A DNA stretch of 64,000 bases from Caulobacter sp. 602-1 (GTDB lineage: Bacteria; Pseudomonadota; Alphaproteobacteria; Caulobacterales; Caulobacteraceae). The notes beneath the pieces were generated by a model that was not told the DNA's origin, searched no databases, and saw nothing but the letters and a program-made list of their open reading frames with translations. The stretch spans positions 372,001-436,000 of the forward strand of contig NZ_RRYI01000003.1 of NCBI RefSeq assembly GCF_003931565.1, written 5' to 3'. The translations under genes were made by a program, and so were the position numbers. Below are positions 17,638 through 26,344 of the stretch, piece after piece. The number at the start of each line of letters is the position of its first letter. Positions within the stretch are counted from its first letter, which is position 1.

Positions 17638-18330
17638 TCAGGCCGCGTCGAGATCCAGCGAGTAGCCGGCTGAACGCACCGTTCTGATCGGGTCGCCGTC
17701 CGACGAGCCGTTCAGCGCCTTGCGCAGGCGGCCGATGTGGACGTCGACCGTGCGCGCCTCGACATAGACGTCCGAGCCCCAGACGGCGTCCAGCAGCTGC
17801 TCGCGGCTGAACACCCGGCCCGGGTGCTGCATCAGATAGTCCAGCAGGCGGAACTCGGTCGGGCCGAGATGGATCTCCTTGCCGTTCCGCTTCACGCGGT
17901 GGGCGACCCGATCGATGATGATGTCGCCGACCGTGATGCGATCGTCGGCCAGACCCGGGCGGATGCGACGCAGCACCGCACGGACGCGGGCGGTCAGCTC
18001 GACCATCGAGAACGGCTTGACGACATAGTCGTCGGCGCCGGTGTCGAGGCCGCGGATCCGGTCGCTCTCCTCGCCGCGCGCCGTCAGCATGATGATCGGC
18101 ACGTTGCGGGTTTCCGACCGGCCGCGCAGGCGGCGGCAGACCTCGATGCCCGAGACCTTCGGCAGCATCCAGTCGAGGATGACCAGGTCCGGAGCCCGCT
18201 CGTTGGCCATGATCAGGGCTTCCTCGCCGTCTCCGGCCACGCCGACGCGATAGCCTTCCTTGTCGAGGTTGTAGTGCAGCAGGGTGGCCAGGGCGTCTTC
18301 GTCCTCGACCACCAGAACGTACGGAGTCAC
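17638..18330 (-). CDS. phoB: phosphate regulon response regulator PhoB
   Basis: A 230-residue OmpR/PhoB-type regulator. The receiver domain (residues 3-118) has acidic pocket 'VVEDED', phospho-acceptor Asp53 in 'LVILDWMLPKVSG' and Lys in 'DYVVKPFS'. The winged-helix domain (130-228) includes 'GPTEFRLLDYLMQHPGRVFSREQLLDAVWG' in parts and 'VEARTVDVHIGRLRKAL'. PhoR phosphorylates it under phosphate limitation, and it then activates genes with Pho boxes such as the one before pstC here. It is the last gene of the pstC-pstA-pstB-phoU-phoB run. The start codon is GTG at 18330, 19 bases after phoU. Confidence 0.96.
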   Translation of the reverse strand: MTPYVLVVEDEDALATLLHYNLDKEGYRVGVAGDGEEALIMANERAPDLVILDWMLPKVSGIEVCRRLRGRSETRNVPIIMLTARGEESDRIRGLDTGADDYVVKPFSMVELTARVRAVLRRIRPGLADDRITVGDIIIDRVAHRVKRNGKEIHLGPTEFRLLDYLMQHPGRVFSREQLLDAVWGSDVYVEARTVDVHIGRLRKALNGSSDGDPIRTVRSAGYSLDLDAA

Positions 18331-18349
18331 TTCAGGCCGCCTTTAGGAG

Positions 18350-19042
18350 TTATTGCGAGAGCACGTCCAGCTTCGGGCGCTGCGAGATCAGCTCGTCGCC
18401 CGTCAGCTCGAAGTGGATGATTTCGGCGATGTTGGTGGCGTGGTCGCCGATGCGCTCGAGGTTCTTGGCCACGAACAGCAGGTGGGCGCAGGCGTTGATC
18501 GTGCGCGGATCGCCCATCATGTAGGTGAGCAGTTCACGGAAGATCGAATTGTAGTGCTCGTCGACCTCTTCGTCGCGGCTCCACACGCCGATGGCGCGCT
18601 GCAGATCCGAGCTCGTATAGGCGTCCAGAACGTCCTTGAGGCGGCTCTGCACCAGACGGCCCATGCGCTCGATCGAGCGGGTCAGGGCTGTCATCGGGTC
18701 GGCTTCGGTCAGGATCAGCGCGCGCTTGGCGATGTTCTTGGCCATGTCGCCGCAGCGCTCGAGGCTCATCGAGATCTTGAGGGCGGCGACGGCGTGACGC
18801 AGGTCCACAGCCATCGGCTGGCGCAGGGCGATCAGCTTGAAGGCCTTGCGCTCGATCTCGGCCTGGAGGACGTCCAGGCGCTCGTCGCCGGCGACCACGG
18901 CCTGGGCCAGGGGCCCGTCGCGGCGAGCGATGGCGGCGATGCAGTCGGCCACCTGGGCCTCGACCAGGCCGCCCATGCGGGTGACCTCGGCCGTGAGGTG
19001 GGCCAGCTCTTCGCCGTACGACTTGACGGTATGTTCGGTCAT
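18350..19042 (-). CDS. phoU: phosphate signalling protein PhoU
   Basis: A 230-residue all-helical PhoU made of two related three-helix bundles. Each contains the metal-binding style motif: 'LRHAVAALKISMSLERCGDMAKNIAKRA' region near residue 85 and 'FVAKNLERIGDHATNIAEII' near 195. PhoU links the Pst transporter to PhoR and keeps the regulon off when phosphate is plentiful. It sits between pstB and phoB, the usual order. The start ATG at 19042 lies 25 bases after the pstB stop. Confidence 0.96.
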   Translation of the reverse strand: MTEHTVKSYGEELAHLTAEVTRMGGLVEAQVADCIAAIARRDGPLAQAVVAGDERLDVLQAEIERKAFKLIALRQPMAVDLRHAVAALKISMSLERCGDMAKNIAKRALILTEADPMTALTRSIERMGRLVQSRLKDVLDAYTSSDLQRAIGVWSRDEEVDEHYNSIFRELLTYMMGDPRTINACAHLLFVAKNLERIGDHATNIAEIIHFELTGDELISQRPKLDVLSQ

Positions 19043-19067
19043 CTGTGTGTCGCTCCCGCGCGCCTGG

Positions 19068-19961
19068 TCAGCCGAAGCGGCCGGTGATGTAGTCCTGGGT
19101 GCGGCTGTCGCGAGGATTGGTGAACATCTCCTCGGTCGGGCCGCTCTCCACCAGCTTGCCGAGGTGGAAGAAGGCCGTGCGCTGCGAGACGCGGGCCGCC
19201 TGGGCCATCGAGTGGGTGACGATGACGATGCAGAACTGGCTGCGCAGCTCGTCGATCAGCTCCTCGATCTTGGCGGTGGCGATCGGATCGAGGGCCGAGC
19301 AGGGCTCGTCCATCAGGATCACTTCCGGCGACACCGCGATGGCGCGGGCGATGACCAGGCGCTGCTGCTGGCCGCCCGACAGACCCGTGCCCGGTTGATG
19401 CAGGCGGTCGGCGACCTCGTTCCAGAGGCCGGCCTTCTTCAGGCTGCTCTCGACAATGGCTTCCAGCTCGGCCTTGCCGGTGGCCAGGCCATGGATCTTC
19501 GGGCCGTAGGCGACATTCTCGAAGATGGTTTTCGGGAACGGGTTCGGCTTCTGGAACACCATGCCGACGCGCGAGCGCAGGACCACCGGGTCGACGCTCT
19601 TGGCGTTGACGTCCGAACCATCGATCTCGATCACGCCTTCGACGCGGGCCGAGGGAATGGTGTCGTTCATGCGGTTGATGCAGCGCAGGAAGGTCGACTT
19701 GCCGCAGCCCGACGGGCCGATGAAGGCGGTGACCGACTTGGCCGGGATGTCGATGTTGACATCGAACAGGGCCTGCTTCTCGCCGTAGAAGACCCTGACG
19801 TCGCGCGCCTTGATCTTGGCCTCGCCGACCGAGGCGGCGGCCTGGGCGTGCGGGACGGTGGTGTGGATCACCGGCGTGTGGGCGTTGTCGTCGGGGCTTT
19901 GGACGGTCATGGCGTGTCCGCGAAGAAGGGGCGAGGCGTTGGGGTTCAGGATCTGGGTCAT
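19068..19961 (-). CDS. pstB: phosphate ABC transporter ATPase PstB
   Basis: A 297-residue ABC ATPase. Walker A is '[19 protein letters not shown]' near residue 80, the signature '[16 protein letters not shown]' near 190, and Walker B '[13 protein letters not shown]' just after. The PstB-specific '[16 protein letters not shown]' region is present. It energises high-affinity phosphate import through PstC/PstA. The N-terminus is about 40 residues longer than E. coli PstB; ATG 19961 is kept because it lies only seven bases past the pstA stop, but ATG 19910 (MTVQSPDD) is an alternative that removes most of the extension. Confidence 0.96.
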   Translation of the reverse strand: MTQILNPNASPLLRGHAMTVQSPDDNAHTPVIHTTVPHAQAAASVGEAKIKARDVRVFYGEKQALFDVNIDIPAKSVTAFIGPSGCGKSTFLRCINRMNDTIPSARVEGVIEIDGSDVNAKSVDPVVLRSRVGMVFQKPNPFPKTIFENVAYGPKIHGLATGKAELEAIVESSLKKAGLWNEVADRLHQPGTGLSGGQQQRLVIARAIAVSPEVILMDEPCSALDPIATAKIEELIDELRSQFCIVIVTHSMAQAARVSQRTAFFHLGKLVESGPTEEMFTNPRDSRTQDYITGRFG

Positions 19962-19968
19962 GTGAAAC

Positions 19969-21267
19969 CTACCAGCGGCGTTCGAAGCGGCGGCGCAGGA
20001 TGACGGCCGCGGCGTTCATGACGATCATGAAGACGAGCAGGACGATGATGGCGGCGGCCGTGCGTTCGTGGAAGGCCCGCTCGGACGCGTTCTCCCAGAT
20101 GAACACCTGAACCGGCAGCACGGTGGCCGCGCCGGTGAAGCCTTCCGGCACGCCGGGCACGAACGAGACCATGCCGATCATCAGCAGCGGGGCGGTCTCG
20201 CCCAGGGCGTGGGCCAGCGACAGGATGGCGCCGGTCATCACGCCGGGCATGGCCAGCGGCAGCACGTGGTGGAAGACCGTCTGGGTCTTCGACGCGCCGA
20301 CGCCGAGCGCGGCTTCGCGGATCGAGGGCGGCACGGCCTTCAGCGCCGATCGGGTGGCGATGATCACGGTGGGCAGGGCCATCAGGGCCAGCACCAGGCC
20401 GCCAACCAGCGGCGAGGAGCGCGGCACGTTCAGCCAGTTGATGAACAGAGCCAGGCCCAGCAGGCCGTAGACGATCGACGGAACGGCGGCCAGGTTGTTG
20501 ATGTTGACCTCGATGATGTCCGTCCAGCGGTTCTTCGGGGCGAACTCTTCCAGGTAGGTGGCGGCCATCACGCCGACGGGCACGGCGATCAGGGCGGTGA
20601 TGATCAGCATCATGGCCGAACCAACCACCGCGCCCAGCACGCCAGCCTGCTCGGGCTCGGTCGAGTCGGAGTTGGTGAAGAAGGCGAAGTTGAAGCCCGA
20701 TTTGACCGAACCGTCCTTCTCGAGCTTGTCCAGCCAGTCCAGCTGCTGGTTGTCGAGCTTGCGGTCGCCCTCGGCGGTCGAACGCTTGATCTGGCCCTTG
20801 AAGTAGAGGTCGGCGTCGGCCTTCAGCGGGCCCGTGACGGTGATCGTCTTGCCGATCAGCGACTGGTCGGCCTTCAGCTTGTTCAGGAGCTGGAAGCCGA
20901 AGTCGCGCGACAGCAGGTCCTGGACCTTGGTCGAGGTGGTGCCCAGGTCGTCGTCCTGCACGCCCAGCTTCTTCATCATCGCCTCGGCGACGATGTAGTC
21001 GTAGTTGACGCCCGAGAGGTCCGAGCGGTCGATGCGCTCGGGGTTCAGGTAGACCGGCACGCTCAGCGTATGGGTCTCGAAGGTCGTGTAGCCCTGGGCC
21101 ACGATACGGCCGACCAGCACCACCAGGAAGACCAGCGCGACGATGATCGCGGCCAGACCCTGGGCCTTGAAGGTGCGTTCGGCGGCATGGCGCTTCTTCA
21201 GCCGGGCTTGCATGGCTGTCGAGGCGGCGGAGCGCGAGGCGGTCGCGCCGAGGGTCGCGTCAGTCAT
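19969..21267 (-). CDS. pstA: phosphate ABC transporter permease PstA
   Basis: A 432-residue inner-membrane permease. After a cytoplasmic start and first helix (about residues 38-60) there is a large hydrophilic loop of about 150 residues, then the BPD-type permease core from about 215 with '[12 protein letters not shown]' and the EAA-like loop '[30 protein letters not shown]' in parts. The long N-terminal domain exceeds the E. coli protein (296 residues) but occurs in alphaproteobacterial PstA as I recall. The gene overlaps pstC by eight bases. Confidence 0.94.
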   Translation of the reverse strand: MTDATLGATASRSAASTAMQARLKKRHAAERTFKAQGLAAIIVALVFLVVLVGRIVAQGYTTFETHTLSVPVYLNPERIDRSDLSGVNYDYIVAEAMMKKLGVQDDDLGTTSTKVQDLLSRDFGFQLLNKLKADQSLIGKTITVTGPLKADADLYFKGQIKRSTAEGDRKLDNQQLDWLDKLEKDGSVKSGFNFAFFTNSDSTEPEQAGVLGAVVGSAMMLIITALIAVPVGVMAATYLEEFAPKNRWTDIIEVNINNLAAVPSIVYGLLGLALFINWLNVPRSSPLVGGLVLALMALPTVIIATRSALKAVPPSIREAALGVGASKTQTVFHHVLPLAMPGVMTGAILSLAHALGETAPLLMIGMVSFVPGVPEGFTGAATVLPVQVFIWENASERAFHERTAAAIIVLLVFMIVMNAAAVILRRRFERRW

Positions 21268-22693
21268 ATTGTTCCCGGTACTTCTGGACGATGCGCAGGG
21301 CGATGATGTTCAGGCAGAGCGTCACCACGAAGAGGGTGAGGCCCAGGCCGAAGGCCGACAGCGTCTTGGGGCTGTCGAATTCCTGGTCGCCGGTGAGCAG
21401 GGTGACGATCTGGACGGTGACCGTGGTCACGGTGTCGAGCGGGTTGACCGTCATCTTGGCCTGCAGGCCCGCGGCCATGGTCACGATCATGGTCTCGCCG
21501 ACGGCGCGGGACACGGCCAGCAGCATGGCGGCCATGATGCCCGGCAGGGCGGCCGGCAGGACGACCTTCTTGACCGTCTCCGACTTGGTGGCGCCCATGG
21601 CGTAGCTGCCGTCACGCAGCGACTGCGGCACGGCGTTGATGATGTCGTCCGACAGCGAGGAGACGAACGGGATCAGCATGATCCCCATCACCACCCCGGC
21701 CACGAGGGCCATCTGGTTCTGGACTTCCATCAGGTAGGTGGCCAGCGGGCCGGCCGGCAGGGCCGCGCCGATGGCGTTGAAGCCGGCGCGGAACAGAGGG
21801 CCCACCGTCAGGGCGGCGAAGAAGCCGTAGACCACGGTCGGGACGCCGGCCAGGATTTCGAGCAGCGGCTTGACCACGCCGCGGACGGTCCGGCTGGCGT
21901 ATTCCGAGAGGTAGATCGCCGAGTAGAGGCCGACCGGAGCCGCCACCAGCATGGCGATGAACATGATCAGGAAGGTGCCGGCGAACAGCGGCACGGCCCC
22001 GAAGGCGCCCGCCGAGGCGACCTGGTCGGCGCGCATGGCGATCTGCGGGCTCCACTCCGTGCCGAACAGGAACGACAGCGGGTTGACGCTCTGGAAGAAG
22101 CGCCAGCTTTCCCAGACCAGCGAGAGCACGATGCCCAGGGTGGTGAGGACGGCCGCGACCGAGCAGCCGATCAGCAGGATACTGGTCCAGCCCTCGACCC
22201 GGTTGCGGGCCCGGAAGTCGGGGTTGATGCGCGGGAAGGCCAGCAGGAAGCCGGCCAGGGCCAGCACGCCGGCGCCGGCCAGCATGCCGAAGTTCAACAT
22301 CGTCCCGATGCGCTTGGCTTCGGCGACCTTGGCGTCTAGCGCCACCTTCAAGTCGCCTTCGTAGGCCACTTCCGACGGGGCCTGCTTGGCCGCGATCGCG
22401 TGGGCGTCGCTGAAGAAGACGTTCTGGCGGTCCGGGTCCAGGGCGGAGACCGCCGCTGGCCGGGTGGTCTGCAGCATCGCGTCCTCGACGCGGCCGCCGA
22501 AGGCGGTTCCCAGCAGCAGCAGAAGCGCGGCGGGAACGCCGGCCCACAGGGCCGCGTAGGTCCCGTAGTAGTCCGGCAAGGAGTGGAGGACGCGGGCGCG
22601 GCCTCCGGCGGCGGCCACGGCGCGACGACGCCCGGCGGCGAAAGCCAGGCCGGAGAATAGCGTCAGGACGATGAGCGAGAGCCAGGTCAGCAT
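21260..22693 (-). CDS. pstC: phosphate ABC transporter permease PstC
   Basis: A 477-residue permease with two N-terminal helices, an extended loop (about residues 70-140) and the transporter core. The core includes 'IYLSEYASRTVRGVVKPLLE', 'AGVPTVVYGFFAA' and the ATPase-contacting EAA loop 'DGSYAMGATKSETVKKVVLP'. It heads the operon pstC-pstA-pstB-phoU-phoB. No pstS phosphate-binding protein gene is present in this window, so the binding protein must be encoded elsewhere. A Pho box lies about 107 bases upstream, supporting PhoB control of the whole run. Confidence 0.95.
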   Translation of the reverse strand: MLTWLSLIVLTLFSGLAFAAGRRRAVAAAGGRARVLHSLPDYYGTYAALWAGVPAALLLLLGTAFGGRVEDAMLQTTRPAAVSALDPDRQNVFFSDAHAIAAKQAPSEVAYEGDLKVALDAKVAEAKRIGTMLNFGMLAGAGVLALAGFLLAFPRINPDFRARNRVEGWTSILLIGCSVAAVLTTLGIVLSLVWESWRFFQSVNPLSFLFGTEWSPQIAMRADQVASAGAFGAVPLFAGTFLIMFIAMLVAAPVGLYSAIYLSEYASRTVRGVVKPLLEILAGVPTVVYGFFAALTVGPLFRAGFNAIGAALPAGPLATYLMEVQNQMALVAGVVMGIMLIPFVSSLSDDIINAVPQSLRDGSYAMGATKSETVKKVVLPAALPGIMAAMLLAVSRAVGETMIVTMAAGLQAKMTVNPLDTVTTVTVQIVTLLTGDQEFDSPKTLSAFGLGLTLFVVTLCLNIIALRIVQKYREQYD

Positions 22694-22783
22694 GCGTGAG
22701 GCTAATCTTGCGCGAAGTGTGTCGAAGGCCCCGCAGGATCGCGCGCCTTCCCCCGCCCCGATCTATGCCGGGCGGGCGCTGAG

Positions 22784-22817
22784 CTTATGCGACGAATATA
22801 TGACAGTTTGACGACAG
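22784..22817 (-). promoter_or_regulatory. Pho box and -10 element for the pst-phoU-phoB operon
   Basis: Read on the minus strand, 22817-22800 is CTGTCGT-CAAA-CTGTCAT, two 7-base repeats spaced by four AT-rich bases, matching the PhoB consensus (CTGTCAT, 11-base period) in 13 of 14 repeat positions. A possible -10 CATAAG lies at 22789-22784, ten bases further, the usual spacing when PhoB replaces the -35 contact. The pstC start codon is about 90 bases downstream. Confidence 0.88.
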
Positions 22818-23068
22818 TGCGCGAGCCGTCACCGTCCTGGCCGCTAAACAACGGTCTGCGAACGTGGTTGGACGATATGCCGCAGAGCTCCCCGCTCGGC
22901 CAGAGCCCAAAATTTCTCCTTCTTATTCAAACCATTACCCCAAGTCATAATGGGCCGGGGCCGACGAGGGCTCAAAGTGGGGCTTGGCGGGGTCGCCCAT
23001 TCAGGAGTTGTTGACCGCGTGATCGTCAGTTGCCCCTCTTCGCAACCAAAAGGAAGCGTGACGGCGTC
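22818..23068. other. divergent upstream region of pstC and the PAS chemoreceptor
   Basis: Beyond the Pho box, this stretch contains an AT-rich part (about 22905-22950) likely to hold the plus-strand chemoreceptor promoter. No second Pho box, CtrA site or sigma-54 site was found in it. Small frames here on both strands lack gene-like composition. Confidence 0.45.
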
Positions 23069-24760
23069 ATGTTCAAGCGTTCGCATGTCCTCGCCCAGGA
23101 AACTCTGGCCGCGCTCGACAAGTCACTGGCGACGATCGAATTCGATCCGAACGGTACGATCCTCTCCGCCAACGCCAATTTCTGCGCGGCCATGGGCTAT
23201 CGGCTCGACGAGATCGTCGGGCGCCATCACAGCCTGTTCGTCGACCCGGCCCAAGTGGCCAGCGAAGACTACGCCGCCTTCTGGCGCAAGCTCGGCCGCG
23301 GCGAGTTCGAGTCCCGGGAATATCTGCGCGTGGGCAAGGGCGGGGTCGAGGTCTGGATCCAGGCCACCTACAATCCCATCTGCGACGGCCGCGGCAAGGT
23401 CGTGCGCATCCTCAAGGTCGCCTCGGTGATCACCGATCAGAAGCGCAAGGCCGCCGAGGAGCACGGCAAGATGGAAGCCATCAGCCGCGCCCAGGCGGTC
23501 ATCGAGTTCACGCCAGACGGCGAGATCCTGACCGCCAACGAGAACTTCCTGACCGCCGTCGGCTATACGCTGAACGAGATCCAGGGCCGTCACCACCGGA
23601 TATTCGTCGAACCGACCTATGCCGCCTCGTCCGACTACGTCGCGTTCTGGAAGCGCCTGAACAGCGGCGAATTCCTGGCCGACGAGTTCAAACGCATCGG
23701 CAAGGGCGGCCGCGAGGTGTGGATCCAGGCTTCGTACAACCCGATCTTCGACCACAAGGGCGGCATCGCCAAGGTCGTGAAATTCGCCACGGTGGTCACC
23801 GGCCGCGTCCACGCCGTGCGCGAGATCGCCGCCGGCCTGGAGCATCTGGCCAACAACGACCTGACCTATCGCATCGACGCCCCGGTCGCGCCGCAGTTCG
23901 ACAAGGTGCGCGGCGACTTCAACAGCGCCATAGCCTCGCTGGACGAGGCCATGGGCGTGGTCGCCCAGGTCACCCAGGGCGTCGGGGCCGGGGCCCGCGA
24001 GATCTCCTTGGCCTCCGATGACCTGGCGCGCCGCACCGAGCAGCAGGCCGCCAGCCTGGAAGAGACCGCCGCGGCGCTCGATCAGATCACCGCCACGGTG
24101 AAGCGCGCCGCCGAAGGGGCCAGGCAGGCCTCCGGCGCGGCGACCGCGGCCCGCGCCGACGCCGCCCGCTCGGGCGAGATCGTCGGCGACGCCGTGGCCG
24201 CCATGGGCGAGATCGAGGCCAGCTCAAGCAGGATCACCAGCATCATCGGGGTGATCGACGAGATCGCCTTCCAGACCAACCTGCTGGCGCTCAACGCCGG
24301 GGTCGAGGCCGCGCGCGCGGGCGACGCCGGCAGGGGTTTCGCCGTGGTGGCGTCGGAAGTGCGGGCCCTGGCCCAGCGCTCGGCCGGGGCGGCCAAGGAG
24401 ATCAAGGCCCTGATCGCCAGCAGCACCGCCCAGGTGGCGCGTGGCGTGCGCCTGGTGGGCGACACCGGCGAGGCCCTGTCGACCATCGTTGGCAAGGTCG
24501 GCCAGATCGACAACCTGATCTCGGAGATCGCCCAGTCGGCCCGCGAGCAGGCCGTTGGACTGTCCGAGGTAAACACGGCCGTCAATCAGATGGACCAGGT
24601 CACCCAGCAGAACGCGGCCATGGTCGAAGAGGCCAACGCCGCGTCGGCCAATCTGCGGACCGAAGCGGCCGAATTGGCCCGGCTGATCTCGCGGTTCTCG
24701 ACGAGCGCCGGCGACGCCCGCTCTGAGGCGCGCTCGGAAGCGGTTCGGCGAGCGGGTTAG
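23069..24760 (+). CDS. soluble PAS-PAS methyl-accepting chemotaxis protein
   Basis: A 563-residue cytoplasmic receptor with no membrane helix. Two PAS domains with PAC-like ends lie at about residues 15-130 ('[19 protein letters not shown]', '[12 protein letters not shown]') and 137-252 ('[18 protein letters not shown]', '[13 protein letters not shown]'); they are close relatives, suggesting an internal duplication. A short HAMP-like linker (255-310) leads to the signalling domain with tip '[20 protein letters not shown]'. PAS receptors often sense redox state or small ligands. ATG 23069 is chosen; the open frame begins at a TTG (23030) without a ribosome site. Its 3' end overlaps convergent phoR by four bases. 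Confidence 0.9.
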   Translation: MFKRSHVLAQETLAALDKSLATIEFDPNGTILSANANFCAAMGYRLDEIVGRHHSLFVDPAQVASEDYAAFWRKLGRGEFESREYLRVGKGGVEVWIQATYNPICDGRGKVVRILKVASVITDQKRKAAEEHGKMEAISRAQAVIEFTPDGEILTANENFLTAVGYTLNEIQGRHHRIFVEPTYAASSDYVAFWKRLNSGEFLADEFKRIGKGGREVWIQASYNPIFDHKGGIAKVVKFATVVTGRVHAVREIAAGLEHLANNDLTYRIDAPVAPQFDKVRGDFNSAIASLDEAMGVVAQVTQGVGAGAREISLASDDLARRTEQQAASLEETAAALDQITATVKRAAEGARQASGAATAARADAARSGEIVGDAVAAMGEIEASSSRITSIIGVIDEIAFQTNLLALNAGVEAARAGDAGRGFAVVASEVRALAQRSAGAAKEIKALIASSTAQVARGVRLVGDTGEALSTIVGKVGQIDNLISEIAQSAREQAVGLSEVNTAVNQMDQVTQQNAAMVEEANAASANLRTEAAELARLISRFSTSAGDARSEARSEAVRRAG

Positions 24761-26169
24761 GCCTCGGCGATCATGGACGGGGGCGGCGCGATCTCGGCCC
24801 CGGCCTTGGCCATCGGCAGGTAGACTCCGAACGTGGCCCCCTCGCCCTGGACGCTCTCGACGGTCAGCCCGCCCCGGTGGCGGTTCATGATGTGCTTGAC
24901 GATCGCCAGGCCCAGGCCCGTGCCCGAACGATCGCCGCTCTTCTGGCCCTCGACCCTGTAGAAGCGCTCGGTCAGGCGCGGCAGATGCTCGCGCGCCAGG
25001 CCCGGGCCCCGGTCGGTGACGCGCAGCGCGGCGTAACGCTCGGTCGTGTCGTGGTCCGGTGTCAGCAGCGACATCCGCGCCGCGGCCGGGTCGCGGGGGG
25101 CGGCGGCGGCCTCGGCGGACAGGCCGGGGAAGATCTCGACCCGCACCGTCCCGCCCTTGGGCGTGTACTTGATGGCGTTGTCGACCAGGTTCTGGATCAC
25201 CTGGATGATCTGGTCGCGATCGCCGTCGACCACCGCGCCGCCGCGCGGCGGAAGGACTGGATCGAACGCGACCTGCTTGTCGCGGGCCTGCGGGGCCAGG
25301 GCGTCGATCACGTCGACCGCCGCCATGGCCAGGTCCACCCGGCCCAGCGGCGCGATGTGCTCGTTCAGCTCGATCCGCGACAGGCTCATCAGGTCGTCGA
25401 TCAGGCGCGACATGCGCTCGGCCTGGGCCAGCATGATCCCCAGGAACTTATCGCGGGCGCCGGGGTCGTCCTTGGCGTGGCCACGCAGGGTCTCGATAAA
25501 GCCCGACAGCGAGGCCAGCGGCGTGCGCAGCTCGTGGCTGGCGTTGGCCAGGAAGTCGGCGCGCGTGCGTTCGCTGCGGCGGGCGTCCGTCTCGTCGCGC
25601 AGGGCCAGCACGGCCAGGCGCGAGCGGCCGCCGGTCTCGCGCAAGGGCCGGGCGTGGGCCAGCCAGGACCGCCCCTGGGTCCCGCCGGTCTCGAACTCGG
25701 CCACGCCCTCGACGCCGCCGAACAGCGCCTCGTCCACGGCCTCCAGCACGCGCGGATTGCGCACGGCCGTGACCAGCAGCCCGCCCTGGGGCTGAATCTT
25801 GAAAAGCTCGCGCGCGGCGGCGTTGGCGAACAGGAAGCGGCGGCCCGTCAGGTCGTCGGCCTCTTCGGCGGCGATGACCATCAAGGGGTCCGGCAGGCGG
25901 TCGAGGATGGCGGCGAACGGCGGCGCATCCTCGGCGGCGGCGAGCGACTGCGCCGCGCCGGAGGCCGGCGATTCCAGGGCCCTGCCCAGCCTTCGCAACA
26001 TCATGAAGCCCGCCACGGCCGTGACCGCCGACGCCAGCACCGCCGGCCCTGGCTCGGCGACGCCCGTGAAGGCCAGGCTCAGTATGGCTAGCGGACCGAC
26101 AATTACGGGCCAGAAGACGCGTAACGAGCCGCTAGGGTGTCCGTCCGGGGGCGTCTGCGCCAGCGGCAT
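24757..26169 (-). CDS. phoR: phosphate regulon sensor kinase PhoR-like
   Basis: A 470-residue membrane histidine kinase. Two N-terminal helices (about residues 18-35 and 40-58) are followed by a PAS-type region (90-200), the dimerisation/phosphoacceptor motif '[19 protein letters not shown]' near 235, and an ATPase domain with '[15 protein letters not shown]', '[16 protein letters not shown]' and '[16 protein letters not shown]'. This architecture and the link to pst-phoB point to PhoR, which phosphorylates PhoB at low phosphate. The start MPLAQTPP at 26169 is selected because the frame continues upstream without coding character. A chemoreceptor gene separates it from pstC. Upstream it is divergent from the autotransporter gene. 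Confidence 0.88.
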   Translation of the reverse strand: MPLAQTPPDGHPSGSLRVFWPVIVGPLAILSLAFTGVAEPGPAVLASAVTAVAGFMMLRRLGRALESPASGAAQSLAAAEDAPPFAAILDRLPDPLMVIAAEEADDLTGRRFLFANAAARELFKIQPQGGLLVTAVRNPRVLEAVDEALFGGVEGVAEFETGGTQGRSWLAHARPLRETGGRSRLAVLALRDETDARRSERTRADFLANASHELRTPLASLSGFIETLRGHAKDDPGARDKFLGIMLAQAERMSRLIDDLMSLSRIELNEHIAPLGRVDLAMAAVDVIDALAPQARDKQVAFDPVLPPRGGAVVDGDRDQIIQVIQNLVDNAIKYTPKGGTVRVEIFPGLSAEAAAAPRDPAAARMSLLTPDHDTTERYAALRVTDRGPGLAREHLPRLTERFYRVEGQKSGDRSGTGLGLAIVKHIMNRHRGGLTVESVQGEGATFGVYLPMAKAGAEIAPPPSMIAEA

Positions 26170-26344
26170 GAGGAAGACTCTTCGATTCAAGCGAGAGGCG
26201 ATTCGTCGATCCAGATATGGCGCCCCGCCATGCCATGCGATAGACGGTTGGCGCCTTAGTACGTGTCGCGAGCGGGACTCACCGCAATTTCGCCGCATCA
26301 TGACATGAATTAGTGGCGCCGGTTTCCATGGGGTGTCGTTCGTA
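26170..26344. other. divergent promoter region of phoR and the autotransporter
   Basis: A 175-base non-coding gap that must carry both promoters. It contains two GGCGCC palindromes about 60 bases apart (near 26250 and 26316) and no match to a Pho box or EcfG promoter. Specific elements could not be assigned. Confidence 0.35.

Noticed and set aside
17417..17665. 82-codon plus-strand frame between the chemoreceptor gene and phoB
   Set aside because: Arg/Thr-rich, overlaps a perfect hairpin and the phoB 3' end, no ribosome site.
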